Positions 1 through 8,725 of a stretch of DNA of 47,135 nt are shown here, piece after piece. Below the pieces are notes generated by a model. That model ran no database searches, was not told the DNA's origin, and saw only the letters and a program-made list of their open reading frames with translations. Source of the DNA: an uncultured Faecalibacterium sp. (lineage in GTDB: Bacteria; Bacillota; Clostridia; Oscillospirales; Ruminococcaceae); NCBI GenBank assembly GCA_900772565.1, contig CAAHET010000214.1, positions 1 through 47,135 of the forward strand, written 5' to 3'. How positions within the stretch are numbered: the first letter of the stretch is position 1; the number at the start of each line of letters is the position of its first letter. The position numbers were made by a program, and so were the translations under genes.

Positions 1-28
1 CTCAGCCTTAGCGGCTGGCGACTTGATT

Positions 29-57
29 ATTTTACCACAGAAGCGGTTTTTTGTCAA
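29..57 (-). promoter_or_regulatory. Sigma-A promoter, leftward, proximal of a tandem pair
   Basis: On the minus strand a perfect TTGACA (52-57) is followed after 17 bases by TAAAAT (29-34). It points off the left edge of the window, so its gene is not visible. Together with the stronger upstream promoter at 214-242 it forms a tandem pair of the kind usual in front of rRNA or tRNA operons; that assignment is an inference. Confidence 0.7.
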
Positions 58-213
58 GCACTTTTTTGAGAAGCTTTTGAAGTTTTACGAACTTGGAGCA
101 CTTCAGGTTTCTCGGTGCTAACCGGAACTTTCCAGCGTCTATTGGTTCTTTTCAAAGGCTTCCTGCTGGGACTTCAGAAGTCATTCTTTTGTCTCAGCGC
201 TTGGCGCTCAAGT

Positions 214-242
214 ATAATACCACACCCCTGTGCTCTTGTCAA
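214..242 (-). promoter_or_regulatory. Sigma-A promoter, leftward, distal of a tandem pair
   Basis: On the minus strand TTGACA (237-242), a 17-base spacer and TATTAT (214-219). The 180-base stretch between this and the second promoter holds no open frame of note, so 1-300 is best read as a leader/promoter region for something beyond the left edge. Confidence 0.75.
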
Positions 243-315
243 CACTTTTTGACATCTTTTTTTCAATAAAATTGAGTTTACTTCACTTATATTGTGTTCA
301 GCCCCTCTTCCCCAT

Positions 316-351
316 GCAAAAAGGCCGTCCATGCACTGCACAGACGGCCTT
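316..351 (-). terminator. Intrinsic terminator of pheST
   Basis: A 9-bp perfect stem (AAGGCCGTC at 321-329 with GACGGCCTT at 343-351) is followed on the minus strand by a T run (316-320). It lies 40 bases downstream of the pheT stop. Confidence 0.85.
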
Positions 352-389
352 GGATCTATATATAATTACTTATATAATAAGTGAAACGC

Positions 390-2801
390 TCAGCGGATCT
401 CGATGCCCAGCTTGAACTTCAGGTTGCCGAGGATTTTCTTAACCACACGCTCCACTTCCTCAGCGGAGACTTCCTTCTTCGGGTCAGACAGGGACAGGCT
501 GAATGCCATGCTCTTTTTGCCCTCGCCGAGGTTTGCGCCGCGATAGATATCGAACAGTTTGACCTCGCTGACCAGCGGGCTGGCCTTGCGGATGGTCTCC
601 TCGATCTCGCCGCAGGACACTGCCTCGCCGCAGACCAGAGCCAGATCGCGCTTGACCGGTGCATAGGGGCTGAGAGGCTTATAGCGCAGTTCGCCCTCTA
701 CGCAGGACATCAGAGCCTCGTAGTCCAGCTCGCCCAAATAGATATTCTGGCTATCCTTCTGCTCCTTGGCGATCTCCAGCTCGGCGTTGATCTCGTTGGC
801 AAGCTTGCCGAACACGCCCAGACGCTTGCCGTTGCAGTACACAGCGGCGCTGATGCCGGGGTGCAGCCATGCGGCGGTCTCGCGCTGATAGTCGAAGGTC
901 AGGCCAAAACCGGCTGCCAGTGCTTCCAGTGCGCCCTTGACGGTGAAGAAGTCCTCCTCGGGGCCGAAAGCACCGATGCAGAGGGTCTGGCGCTCGTGGG
1001 GGTGCTCATTGATGGGCAGCTCCTTAGCCAGATAGACCGGTGCCATCTCGAACAGGCGGCCCTCGGCGTTGCCCTTTTTCAGGTTGTCCACGATGACGTT
1101 CAGCATGGAAGGGGTCAGCAGAGTGCGCATGATGGACAGGTTCTCGCTGATGGGGTTCAGAATGCGGATGGCCTTGCGGGCCTCGTCCTCAGCGGGGATA
1201 TGCAGCATATCCAGCTCAGCGTTGGAGTAGAAGGCCAGCGTGGAGGCCTCGTAGAAGCCCTGTGCAGCCAGCAGACGCTTGGTCTTGAGCTGCTGCTTCT
1301 GGTCGTAGTTCAGGCCGCCGTTGGTAACGGAGGCGGTGTTCAGGAAGGTGGGCACGATATGGTCGTAGCCGTACTCACGGATGACCTCCTCGGCCAGATC
1401 CGGGAAGCTTTCCACGTCATCGCGGTACAGGGGTGCGGACACATCCCAGCTGCCATCGGCCTGCACGTCCACGGTGAACTCCAGACGCTGCAGGATGTCG
1501 ATCATGGTCTGGTCGGGCACGGTGATGCCCAGCACGCCGCAGATCTTTGCCGGGGTGGTGACGATGTGCTTGCGCTCCAGCGGGCGGCCATCGGTCAGGT
1601 CGTACTCCAGCGTGGTGATATCACCGCAATCCAGCTGCTGGATCAGGTGCAGAGCGCGTGCCAGACCCAGCTGCGGAGAATAGCGGTCCACGCCCTTTTC
1701 GTAGCGGGCAGAAGAATCGCTGTTCTGACCCAGTGCACGGCTGGTCTTACGCACGCTGTCGCGGGCAAAGGTAGCGCACTCGAACAGCAGGCTGGTGGTG
1801 TTATCGTCCATGCCGGAGTTTGCGCCGCCCATGATGCCTGCCAGTGCCACCGGCTTTTCGGCATCGCAGATGACCAGATTGTTGGGGTTGAGGGTAAATT
1901 CCTTCTCGTCCAGCGTGACGATCTTTTCACCCTCGTGGGCGCGGCGCACATCAATGGTGCGGCCGGCGACCTTGTTCAGGTCAAAGGCGTGCATGGGCTG
2001 ACCCATCTCCAGCAGGGTGTGGTTGGTGATATCCACCACATTGCTGATGGAGCGCAGACCGCACAGTGCCAGATGGCGCTTCATCCAGCGGGGAGACTCG
2101 CCCATGCGGATGTTGCGGACATAGTGTGCCATATAGCGGGGGCACAGCTCCGGTGCTTCCACCTTGACGGTGATGGGAGCGTCCGGCTCGCAGACTGCCT
2201 TGTAGTCCATGGCGGGCATGTGCAGGGGCTTGCCCAGAACAGCTGCTACTTCGCGGGCAATGCCCAGAACGGACTGACAGTCCGGGCGGTTGGCAGTGAT
2301 GGAGATATCAAAGATGTAGTCGTCCAGACCCACCACAGGGGCGATGTCGGTGCCGGGGACAGAATCCTCGGGCAGAATGAGCAAGCCGTAGACCTCAGAG
2401 CCCGGGAACAGGTCATCGTTCAGACCCAGCTCTGCACCGGAGCACAGCATACCGTTGGACTCCACGCCCTGCATCTTGCGAGCCTTGATGGTGATGCCGC
2501 CGGGCAGGGTGGAGCCATCCAGTGCGGTGGGCACGCAATCGCCCAGCTTCATGTTGGCGGCACCGGTACTGATGCGGATCTCGTGGCCGTAGGCGCCGCA
2601 GTCCACCACACACTTGGTCAGGTGGGTGCCCTCCTGCTTTTCCATCTCCACGATCTTACCGACGACCACCTTGCTGATGCCGGCATCCAGCGGGATGAGC
2701 TCTTCCACCTCGAAACCGCAGGAGAACAGCTTCTCCTCCAGTTCCTGTGCGGTAACATCGATATCAACGAATTCTTTTAACCAGCTGAAAGGTACTTTCA
2801 T
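390..2801 (-). CDS. pheT: Phenylalanine--tRNA ligase beta subunit
   Basis: 803 residues, the usual length for the bacterial beta subunit of the (alpha-beta)2 enzyme that charges tRNA-Phe in the cytoplasm. The N-terminus (KVPFSWLKEFVDID) is typical. A tRNA-binding (EMAP-like) region follows at about 40-150, then the B3/B4 editing domain (about 200-400), the B5 domain, a pseudo-catalytic core and a C-terminal FDX-ACB anticodon-binding domain (about 710-803, with the SPYAPVKRDLALV motif). It starts 18 bases after the pheS stop and ends at the terminator at 316-351, so pheS-pheT form one transcript under the T-box. The opposite strand is open for about 800 codons, which is a codon-bias shadow. 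Confidence 0.97.
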   Translation of the reverse strand: MKVPFSWLKEFVDIDVTAQELEEKLFSCGFEVEELIPLDAGISKVVVGKIVEMEKQEGTHLTKCVVDCGAYGHEIRISTGAANMKLGDCVPTALDGSTLPGGITIKARKMQGVESNGMLCSGAELGLNDDLFPGSEVYGLLILPEDSVPGTDIAPVVGLDDYIFDISITANRPDCQSVLGIAREVAAVLGKPLHMPAMDYKAVCEPDAPITVKVEAPELCPRYMAHYVRNIRMGESPRWMKRHLALCGLRSISNVVDITNHTLLEMGQPMHAFDLNKVAGRTIDVRRAHEGEKIVTLDEKEFTLNPNNLVICDAEKPVALAGIMGGANSGMDDNTTSLLFECATFARDSVRKTSRALGQNSDSSARYEKGVDRYSPQLGLARALHLIQQLDCGDITTLEYDLTDGRPLERKHIVTTPAKICGVLGITVPDQTMIDILQRLEFTVDVQADGSWDVSAPLYRDDVESFPDLAEEVIREYGYDHIVPTFLNTASVTNGGLNYDQKQQLKTKRLLAAQGFYEASTLAFYSNAELDMLHIPAEDEARKAIRILNPISENLSIMRTLLTPSMLNVIVDNLKKGNAEGRLFEMAPVYLAKELPINEHPHERQTLCIGAFGPEEDFFTVKGALEALAAGFGLTFDYQRETAAWLHPGISAAVYCNGKRLGVFGKLANEINAELEIAKEQKDSQNIYLGELDYEALMSCVEGELRYKPLSPYAPVKRDLALVCGEAVSCGEIEETIRKASPLVSEVKLFDIYRGANLGEGKKSMAFSLSLSDPKKEVSAEEVERVVKKILGNLKFKLGIEIR

Positions 2802-2819
2802 TGTTTGTTCTCTCCCCTC

Positions 2820-3842
2820 TTATTCGTGGAACTGCTTGAGGAACTGCAGATTATTCTCGAACATCAGACCAATGTTGTTGATGCCGTATTTCAGCATGGC
2901 GATACGCTCGATGCCGATGCCGAAGGCAAAGCCGGAATACTCGTCCGGGTCAATGTTGCAGTTTTCCAGCACCTTACGGTTGACAACGCCGCCGCCCAGC
3001 ACCTCGATCCAGCCGGTGTGCTTGCACAGAGGGCAGCCCTTGCCATGGCACTCGAAGCAGCTTACGTCCACCTCCACGCTGGGCTCGGTGAACGGGAAGT
3101 AGGAGGGACGCAGGCGGGTGCGGGTGTCGGCACCGAACAGCTTCTGCACGAAGGTGTTCAGTGCGCCCTGCAGATCGCCCAGCGTGATGCCCTTATCCAC
3201 AACCAGACCTTCCATCTGGTGGAACATGGGGCTGTGGGTAGCGTCCGAGTCAGAGCGGAACACGCGGCCGGGGATCAGAACCTTGATGGGAGGCTTCTGG
3301 CTGTCCATGGTGCGGATCTGGCCACCGGAGGTCTGGGTGCGCAGCAGGAACTCATCGGACAGATAGAAGGTATCCTGCATATCGCGGGCGGGGTGATCCT
3401 TGGGCACGTTCAGGCGGGTGAAGTTGTGGTCGTCATCCTCGATCTCCGGGGCATCTGCCACGGCAAAGCCCATACCGGAGAACACGTCGATGATCTGGTT
3501 GGTGACCAGCGTCAACGGGTGCAGACCGCCCACAGAGCGGGTCTTGGCGGGCAGGGTGATATCCACCGTCTCGGCGGCATTGCGGGCAGCAAGTTCTGCC
3601 TGCTTCACGGTCTCGGCGGCGGCATCGTAGTTTGCCTGCACCTTCTGCTTGAGTTCGTTGATGATCTTGCCCATGGCGGGGCGTTCTTCCGGCGCAACGG
3701 TGCGCAGGTTCTTCATCAGGGCAGGGATCTTGCCGTTTTTGCTGAGGTATTCCTGCCAGAAGGAAGCCAGCGTCTCCTTGCTGGACACCTGACCAAGGCT
3801 TTCAGCGGCCTGCTTGGCCAGCTCATCGATCATTGCTTGCAT
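2820..3842 (-). CDS. pheS: Phenylalanine--tRNA ligase alpha subunit
   Basis: 340 residues, normal length. An N-terminal coiled-coil arm (about 1-90) precedes the class II aminoacyl-tRNA synthetase core. Motif 2 region (HTSGGQIRTM-like: TQTSGGQIRTMDSQ), the ATHSPMFHQMEGLVVD segment and the C-terminal motif 3 (GFAFGIGIERIAMLKYGI) are all present. It makes Phe-AMP and transfers Phe to tRNA-Phe together with PheT. The ATG at 3842 is preceded by an AGGAGAG ribosome site. It is the first gene after the T-box leader at 3888-4175. Confidence 0.97.
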   Translation of the reverse strand: MQAMIDELAKQAAESLGQVSSKETLASFWQEYLSKNGKIPALMKNLRTVAPEERPAMGKIINELKQKVQANYDAAAETVKQAELAARNAAETVDITLPAKTRSVGGLHPLTLVTNQIIDVFSGMGFAVADAPEIEDDDHNFTRLNVPKDHPARDMQDTFYLSDEFLLRTQTSGGQIRTMDSQKPPIKVLIPGRVFRSDSDATHSPMFHQMEGLVVDKGITLGDLQGALNTFVQKLFGADTRTRLRPSYFPFTEPSVEVDVSCFECHGKGCPLCKHTGWIEVLGGGVVNRKVLENCNIDPDEYSGFAFGIGIERIAMLKYGINNIGLMFENNLQFLKQFHE

Positions 3843-3887
3843 GGATTTTCTCTCCTTTATTCTTTGTGTTCATGGAGCGGAGTATAA

Positions 3888-4175
3888 CAAAAAAGCTCCG
3901 TCCCCTGCCCGACTGCTCAGGCAAAAGGGACGAAGCTGTAACCATTTCTGCTCCGCGGTACCACCCGGTTTCCGTCTGCACAAAGGCAGACGGCGCTCAA
4001 ACGCCGTAACGGGGCGCAACCGTCCTGTGCTAATAGATGCCCTTTGCATCGTTCGCGCAGACCGCTCGGGAGCGAACTTCAGCCCCTGTCGCACATGGAA
4101 GCCCTTTCAGCCGGTGAAGCTTCTCTCTTTGCCGTGCAGACAGCGCCTACTCTCTCCGTCGCTGCGTTTGGTATT
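3888..4175 (-). promoter_or_regulatory. T-box riboswitch, phenylalanine type, controlling pheST
   Basis: The 14-base T-box core GGGTGGTACCGCGG lies at 3953-3966 on the minus strand. Downstream is a terminator hairpin (3894-3904 pairing with 3927-3937) with a six-base T run at 3888-3893. Upstream, stem I elements are recognisable (AGAGAGTA and GAGAGAAG boxes around 4125-4160). A UUC triplet at 4074-4076, in the context GAAGUUCGC, is the likely Phe specifier codon. Uncharged tRNA-Phe should pair with the specifier and the T-box and favour the antiterminator. The core and terminator are seen directly; the specifier position is inferred. Confidence 0.9.
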
Positions 4176-4189
4176 ATGATAACCAAGAG

Positions 4190-5326
4190 TTATGTTACCA
4201 CATTTTGCGGCGGTTTGCAAGCCGCAGAGCGGTTTTTGTTTGCCGGAGCTGCAATTTGCGCCTTATTTTGTGCCTTCTTCCCGCCGGTCAGGCGGCAGGC
4301 TTCGCAAGCCGTGATGCAGCACACCGCGAACACCAGCAGGGCACAGTCTGTCGGCACCCGCTGCATGGGCACCACCCGGGCGCACAGGGTATTGAAACTT
4401 TCCACGGCGCTCTGCGGCAAGCCCAGATAAAACAGCGCCAGTGAAAGCGGCAGATGCAGCACCCTGCCCCACAGTAAGGGTTTAAGCGAGACCTCCGGCG
4501 GGCAGAGGGTGCGCACCTGCAGCAGCACAGAAGCGCCCTGCACGCTGAGCGCAGCGCAGCACAGCCCGCTTGCCCACAAGCCGGTGCGGGCGGCGTAGTC
4601 GCAGCCGGAGCATACCTCCAGCAGCATAGCCGGAAAGGGCGCAAGCGCCGCAGGCAGCAGCAGCCCGCAGCCTGCCGCCAGCAGCCGGAAATACAGCACA
4701 AAACCGCACAATTTCAAGTAGGTCACCGCCGCCTGTGCAAGGATGGCATCCAGCGCGGGCGGCGGTTCTGCTTGCGCGGCGGCGGGCAGTGTGGGCAAAG
4801 GCTCCGGTATGCCGCGGACACGGCAGAGCAGTGCCGCCGTCAGCCAGCCCGCCAGCACCTGTGCGGCAAACAGGCACGCCCCCGCCGTGCGGCTACCCAG
4901 CATCTGCTCCCCTACCGTCAGAATGACAAAGGACGGCCCTGAGCAGATGCAGGCAGGCAGCAATGCCGAAGCCTCCTGCGGGGTCAGCTCTCTGCTGCGG
5001 ACTGCCTCGGCAGCAGCGGCGGCGGCAGGGGCAAAGCCGCCCACAAGGCCGATGAGCAGCACACTGCCCGCGCTGCGGCTGCGCAGACCGATACCGCGCA
5101 CCACCGGCCAGAGTAGCACGCCCAGCACCTCGCCCGCGCCGCTGCGCATAATGAGCGCCGACACCACCAGAAACGGAAACAGCGACACCAGCAGCGGCCC
5201 GCCGCAGAGCACAAGACCCTGCCGCAAAGCTTCCGCACAGGTCTGCGGCGCAGCAAATACCAGAACCGCCGTGACTGCACCCAGCAAAAAGAGCCCCGGA
5301 TGCAGCGGTTTGCAGCTTTTACTCAT
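4190..5326 (-). CDS. YlbJ-like sporulation/nucleoside-recognition membrane protein
   Basis: 378 residues from the ATG at 5326, chosen because GGAGGG precedes it; an upstream frame to 5431 lacks a ribosome site. It is very hydrophobic, with about eight membrane segments. Gate/nucleoside-recognition-like stretches are the SAGSVLLIGLVGGFAP loop and LLPACICSGPSFVILTVG. The family (YlbJ, SpoVV-like) is linked to transport into the forespore. The C-terminal tail is Lys/Ala-rich. It lies just upstream of the pheST T-box on the same strand and divergent from yqfC-yqfD, so it sits among spore-type genes. The family assignment comes from overall pattern and is moderate. Confidence 0.6.
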   Translation of the reverse strand: MSKSCKPLHPGLFLLGAVTAVLVFAAPQTCAEALRQGLVLCGGPLLVSLFPFLVVSALIMRSGAGEVLGVLLWPVVRGIGLRSRSAGSVLLIGLVGGFAPAAAAAAEAVRSRELTPQEASALLPACICSGPSFVILTVGEQMLGSRTAGACLFAAQVLAGWLTAALLCRVRGIPEPLPTLPAAAQAEPPPALDAILAQAAVTYLKLCGFVLYFRLLAAGCGLLLPAALAPFPAMLLEVCSGCDYAARTGLWASGLCCAALSVQGASVLLQVRTLCPPEVSLKPLLWGRVLHLPLSLALFYLGLPQSAVESFNTLCARVVPMQRVPTDCALLVFAVCCITACEACRLTGGKKAQNKAQIAAPANKNRSAACKPPQNVVT

Positions 5327-5402
5327 AAGCACGCCCTCCCCCTCCATATATATGGAAGCATGGGCTGTGCAATGTACAAAGCGCGGGACGGGAGGGACAA
5401 CG

Positions 5403-5690
5403 ATGGCCAGAGCACACCACGACCGGCGCACCCCGGGCGACTGGCTGCGCGGGCTGTTCCGACAGCCGCCGCCCGGGTTTTACAGCCGCCCTGCCGTATA
5501 CCTGAGCGGCGACCGGATGGAGATCGAGCATTTTTGCACGGTGTTGTTTTTTGATGAAAACAAGCTGTGCCTGCGGCTGGCGAAGGGGCGGTTCACGGTA
5601 TACGGCAGCGGACTGCGCATCTGCACCCTGACCGCCGCCCGGCTGACGGTGCAGGGGCAGTTTTTGCGCACCGATTTTTCCGATGAATAG
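5403..5690 (+). CDS. yqfC: Sporulation protein YqfC
   Basis: 95 residues from the ATG at 5403, preceded by GGGAGG. The same frame stays open far upstream, but that part is antisense to the YlbJ-like gene. The core (YLSGDRMEIEHFCTVLFFDE ... VYGSGLRICTLTAARLTVQG) has the beta-strand and Gly pattern of the YqfC family (PF07873). The stop is 10 bases before yqfD, as in spore formers, where the pair is expressed in the mother cell. Molecular function is unknown. Confidence 0.8.
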   Translation: MARAHHDRRTPGDWLRGLFRQPPPGFYSRPAVYLSGDRMEIEHFCTVLFFDENKLCLRLAKGRFTVYGSGLRICTLTAARLTVQGQFLRTDFSDE

Positions 5691-5699
5691 GAGGCCGCC

Positions 5700-6836
5700 A
5701 TGGAAGCTGCAAGCCTTTGGGCCGGGGTGCGCTTTACCGCCCGGAACGGCAGCCCCGAGGCGCTTTTGACCGACGCCACCGGACAAGGGCTGCATTTATA
5801 TGGCATTTCTTCCCTGCCCGGGGGCTTTTGCGGCCATTGCGCAGCGTGGCAGTACCGGCGGCTTGCCACACTTGCCCGGCACAGGCGGGTGCGGCTGCGG
5901 GTGGAAAAACGGCAGGGGCTCTATTTTTTGCTGCGTCCGCTGCTACGGCGCAAAGGGCTGTGGGCAGGGCTTGTCGCTTGGGGACTGGTGCTAGTCTGGC
6001 TGCAAGGGCTGGTATGGACGGTAGACTACGGCAGCCTGACCACCGGGCAGCAGGCGCGGGCGGGTGCGGTGCTGCGCAGCTGCGGTTTACAGCCCGGCAC
6101 TGCCGTAACCGAGGAGCTGCTGCGCCGTGGAGAATACGCCCTGCTGGAAAGCGGCGAGTTCTCGTGGGCAAGCCTGAATTTTGAAAAAGGGCGGCTTGCG
6201 GTGGAGGCTGCCCCTGCCCGTGCACGGCCTGAGATCGCCGCAGGCACCCTGCACGGGCTGCGGGCAAGGTGTAATGGGACGGTGCTGCGCACAAATCTTA
6301 CCAGCGGCACCATGCTGATAGTCCCCGGGCAAACTGTGGAAGCCGGGCAGGGGTTGATCGGCACGGCGCGCAGCGAGCGGGACGGCACCTTGATCTTTGC
6401 CCCGGCGGCGGGCACGGTAGTGGCGCAGCTGGAATGGCAGACAGACCAGAGCGTTCCGCTGGCAGTGACCCTGCCGCAGCTGACCGGCGAAAATACAACA
6501 AATTACCGTCTATTTTTCATGGGGCATTCTGCCGCGCTTTCGCCTTCCGCGCCCGATGGGGACGGGCTGTGCCGCACCCGGCATCTGCAATTGGAGGTTT
6601 TCGGTCTGCCCCTGCCCTGCGCGGTGGAAGAGACCACCTATTACGGGCAGCGACAGGAGACGATGTGCCGCACCGAGACGCAGGCGCTTACGCTGGCGCG
6701 GCTGCAGGGGCTGCGGGCGCTGCACGAGGCTTTCCCAGATGCCGAGATCTTCGCCCGCCGGGAGGAATGCACCGTGCAGGAGGAGACCTTGCATTACAAT
6801 GCCGTGTACACCGTGGCGGCAGATATCTGCACATAG
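5700..6836 (+). CDS. yqfD: Sporulation protein YqfD
   Basis: 378 residues; its ATG is preceded by AGGAGG right after the yqfC stop. The N-terminal soluble part has the family's RRLATLARHRRVRLRVEKRQGLYFLL segment (split here: RHRRVRLRVEKRQG then LYFLLRPLLRR). A single membrane span follows (about 84-105) and then an extracytoplasmic region with the GTRIVPGQTVEAGQ-like turn (SGTMLIVPGQTVEAGQGLIG). YqfD is a mother-cell sporulation protein of unknown mechanism. A strong terminator follows at 6910-6950. Confidence 0.85.
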   Translation: MEAASLWAGVRFTARNGSPEALLTDATGQGLHLYGISSLPGGFCGHCAAWQYRRLATLARHRRVRLRVEKRQGLYFLLRPLLRRKGLWAGLVAWGLVLVWLQGLVWTVDYGSLTTGQQARAGAVLRSCGLQPGTAVTEELLRRGEYALLESGEFSWASLNFEKGRLAVEAAPARARPEIAAGTLHGLRARCNGTVLRTNLTSGTMLIVPGQTVEAGQGLIGTARSERDGTLIFAPAAGTVVAQLEWQTDQSVPLAVTLPQLTGENTTNYRLFFMGHSAALSPSAPDGDGLCRTRHLQLEVFGLPLPCAVEETTYYGQRQETMCRTETQALTLARLQGLRALHEAFPDAEIFARREECTVQEETLHYNAVYTVAADICT

Positions 6837-6909
6837 CAAAAGGCAGACGATTTGGAATGGTCTCCGCTTTGCTTTGACCATGTTCAGCGGAAAGATTATT
6901 TTTATTTAC

Positions 6910-6950
6910 AGGTCTGGAAAATCTGCGGATTTTCCAGACCTGTCTTTTCA
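6910..6950 (+). terminator. Intrinsic terminator after yqfD
   Basis: A perfect 14-bp stem (6910-6923 with 6928-6941) with a TGCG tetraloop, followed by TGTCTTTT. Confidence 0.85.
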
Positions 6951-6999
6951 CGGAAGGGGTCGTGACGGAAAGCGGCAGCTATAAACGCAACTTGCTTTT

Positions 7000-7044
7000 G
7001 AAACGCAGAAAAAAGCTGCTGCACCAAATTATGGGCAGCAGCTT
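7000..7044 (-). terminator. Intrinsic terminator after hslO
   Basis: AAGCTGCTG and CAGCAGCTT pair across a 14-base loop, and on the minus strand the stem runs into TTTTTT. It sits about 10 bases past the hslO stop and ends the lon-ysxC-methyltransferase-hslO transcript. Confidence 0.8.
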
Positions 7045-7053
7045 CGGTATTTG

Positions 7054-7968
7054 TTATTCGTTGCTCTGAGCAGCTTCGGCGGTCTGTGCGGCCTGTGCAT
7101 CGTACTCGGCAAGCAGAGCGTTCAGGTCGTACTGATACTTGCTGTGGCAGAAGTGGCACACCACCTCACAGGTGGGGTCCTCGTCCCGCATCCGCTCAAG
7201 CTCGGCACGGCCAAGGCTGAGCAGCATTTCCTTGGTGCGCTCAGCGCTGCAATCGCACTGGTACTGCACCGTGCGCTCGTCCAACACGTTGGGGTTGAAG
7301 CCTGCCAGCGCCATCTGCATCATGTCCTCGGAGGTCTTACCCGCATGGAGCAGCTCGGTGACAGAGGGCATGGCGTTGATATTCTTTTCCAACTGGTCGA
7401 TTTCGGCATCAGTAGCGCCGGGCAGAAGCTGCACCATAAAACCGCCGGCGCAGAGGATGGACAGGTCCTTGTCCACCAGAACGCCCAGCGCCATCACGGT
7501 GGGCACCTGCTCACTGTAGGCATAGTAGCTGGTCAGATCCTCGGCGATCTCACCGGACACCAGCGGCACCTGCCCGACTGTGGGCTCCTTTTGCAGGCGG
7601 TTGTCCCGGATGACGGTCAGCACGCCGTCCTTGCCCACAGCAGTGCCCACGTCCAAGTGGCCGTTGGCTTTGGCGGGCAGCTCCACCAGTGGGTTGTCGA
7701 TGCAGCCCTTCACGTTGCCGGTACCGTCGGTGCAGGCAATGAGCACACCGGCAGGGCCGCCGCCCGCCACACGCAGGGTGATGCGGTCGCGGTCGTCCTT
7801 GAGCATGGAGCCCATCAGGGTCGCGCCCGTGAGCAGACGACCCAGTGCCGCACTGCAGGTGGCGCTTGTGGTGTGAAGCTTTTCGGCTTTACGGACGATA
7901 TCGGTGGAATCCACACCGCAGAACACGACACCGCCGTTCTCGGACAGGCCGCGGATCAGGTTTGCCAT
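7054..7968 (-). CDS. hslO: Hsp33 redox-regulated chaperone
   Basis: 304 residues, near the usual 290. The N-terminal HSP33 fold carries GGGPAGVLIACTDG and the GFMVQLLPGATD segment. The C-terminal zinc switch has CDC (about 238-240) and CHFC (about 271-274), the four cysteines that release zinc and form disulfides on oxidation, turning on holdase activity. It is the last gene of an operon with lon, ysxC and a methyltransferase (3-base gap to the preceding gene), which groups it with protein quality control. Confidence 0.95.
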   Translation of the reverse strand: MANLIRGLSENGGVVFCGVDSTDIVRKAEKLHTTSATCSAALGRLLTGATLMGSMLKDDRDRITLRVAGGGPAGVLIACTDGTGNVKGCIDNPLVELPAKANGHLDVGTAVGKDGVLTVIRDNRLQKEPTVGQVPLVSGEIAEDLTSYYAYSEQVPTVMALGVLVDKDLSILCAGGFMVQLLPGATDAEIDQLEKNINAMPSVTELLHAGKTSEDMMQMALAGFNPNVLDERTVQYQCDCSAERTKEMLLSLGRAELERMRDEDPTCEVVCHFCHSKYQYDLNALLAEYDAQAAQTAEAAQSNE

Positions 7969-7971
7969 AGG

Positions 7972-8721
7972 TTATTCCTCCAGTTGTGTATACTGTTTTG
8001 TTGCGCAGAAGAAGTAGCGCTGGCTTTCCTCGGTCAGCGGGCCGAAAGTTTCGCCGTCGCAGACGCTTTCCAGCGCAAAGCCGTGCTTTTCCAGCGCCGC
8101 ACGGATGGTATCCAGATCGTAGGTATACTCGCAGAATTCCTCGTGGAAATGCTCGCCGGTCTCGTGATAATCAATATCCACCGTGATCTCCACCTTGCGG
8201 TCGGCAGCGTTATAGTGGTTGCGCCACTCGCAGGAGGCATCCTCTTCCTCAAAGGTGAATTCGTTATCGCCCAGAACCTTCTGGTGCTTATAGGGGGTGT
8301 TCATATCAAACAGGAACACACCGCCTTTTTCCATGAAAAAGCCCGCGTTGGCAATGGCGGTATCCAGATCCGGGATGTGGTTGAAGGTATCAAAGGTGGA
8401 TACTGCCGCCCGGATAGTACCGTAGAGATCCAGCTTAAGCAGATCCTGCCGGAGCAGCAGCAAACGGCCGGAAAGCCCCAGTTGCTCGGCCTTATCCCGC
8501 ACCACGCAGAGCATCTCCTCCGACTGGTCGATGCCGATCATATCGTAGCCCGCCTGCGTCAGCATCAGGGTCAGTTCCCCGGTGCCGCAGCCAAGATCGG
8601 CTACAATGCCGTCATGGATGCCGTGGGCTTCCAGCTTTGCATGGATCTGGCTGTACAAGGCATCGTAGTCCGCTTCGCCATTGAATTCATCGTAAAAATA
8701 GGCAAATTCGTTGTAAGCCAT
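7972..8721 (-). CDS. Class I SAM-dependent methyltransferase, substrate unknown
   Basis: 249 residues. Motif I (VADLGCGTGELTLML, about 41-55), an acidic motif II region (MIGIDQSEEML) and motif-post-I are clear. The N-terminus AYNEFAYFYDEFN matches a widespread Firmicute small-molecule methyltransferase family with Y-F-Y-D starts. It starts 4 bases after ysxC and stops 3 bases before hslO, so it is co-transcribed. No substrate can be read from the sequence. Confidence 0.85.
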   Translation of the reverse strand: MAYNEFAYFYDEFNGEADYDALYSQIHAKLEAHGIHDGIVADLGCGTGELTLMLTQAGYDMIGIDQSEEMLCVVRDKAEQLGLSGRLLLLRQDLLKLDLYGTIRAAVSTFDTFNHIPDLDTAIANAGFFMEKGGVFLFDMNTPYKHQKVLGDNEFTFEEEDASCEWRNHYNAADRKVEITVDIDYHETGEHFHEEFCEYTYDLDTIRAALEKHGFALESVCDGETFGPLTEESQRYFFCATKQYTQLEE

Positions 8722-8725
8722 GGCG

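Noticed and set aside
381..2780. Plus-strand frame of 799 codons opposite pheT
   Set aside because: It is the mirror of a highly codon-biased gene and its translation is Gln/His/Leu/Val-rich without any domain; pheT is certain.
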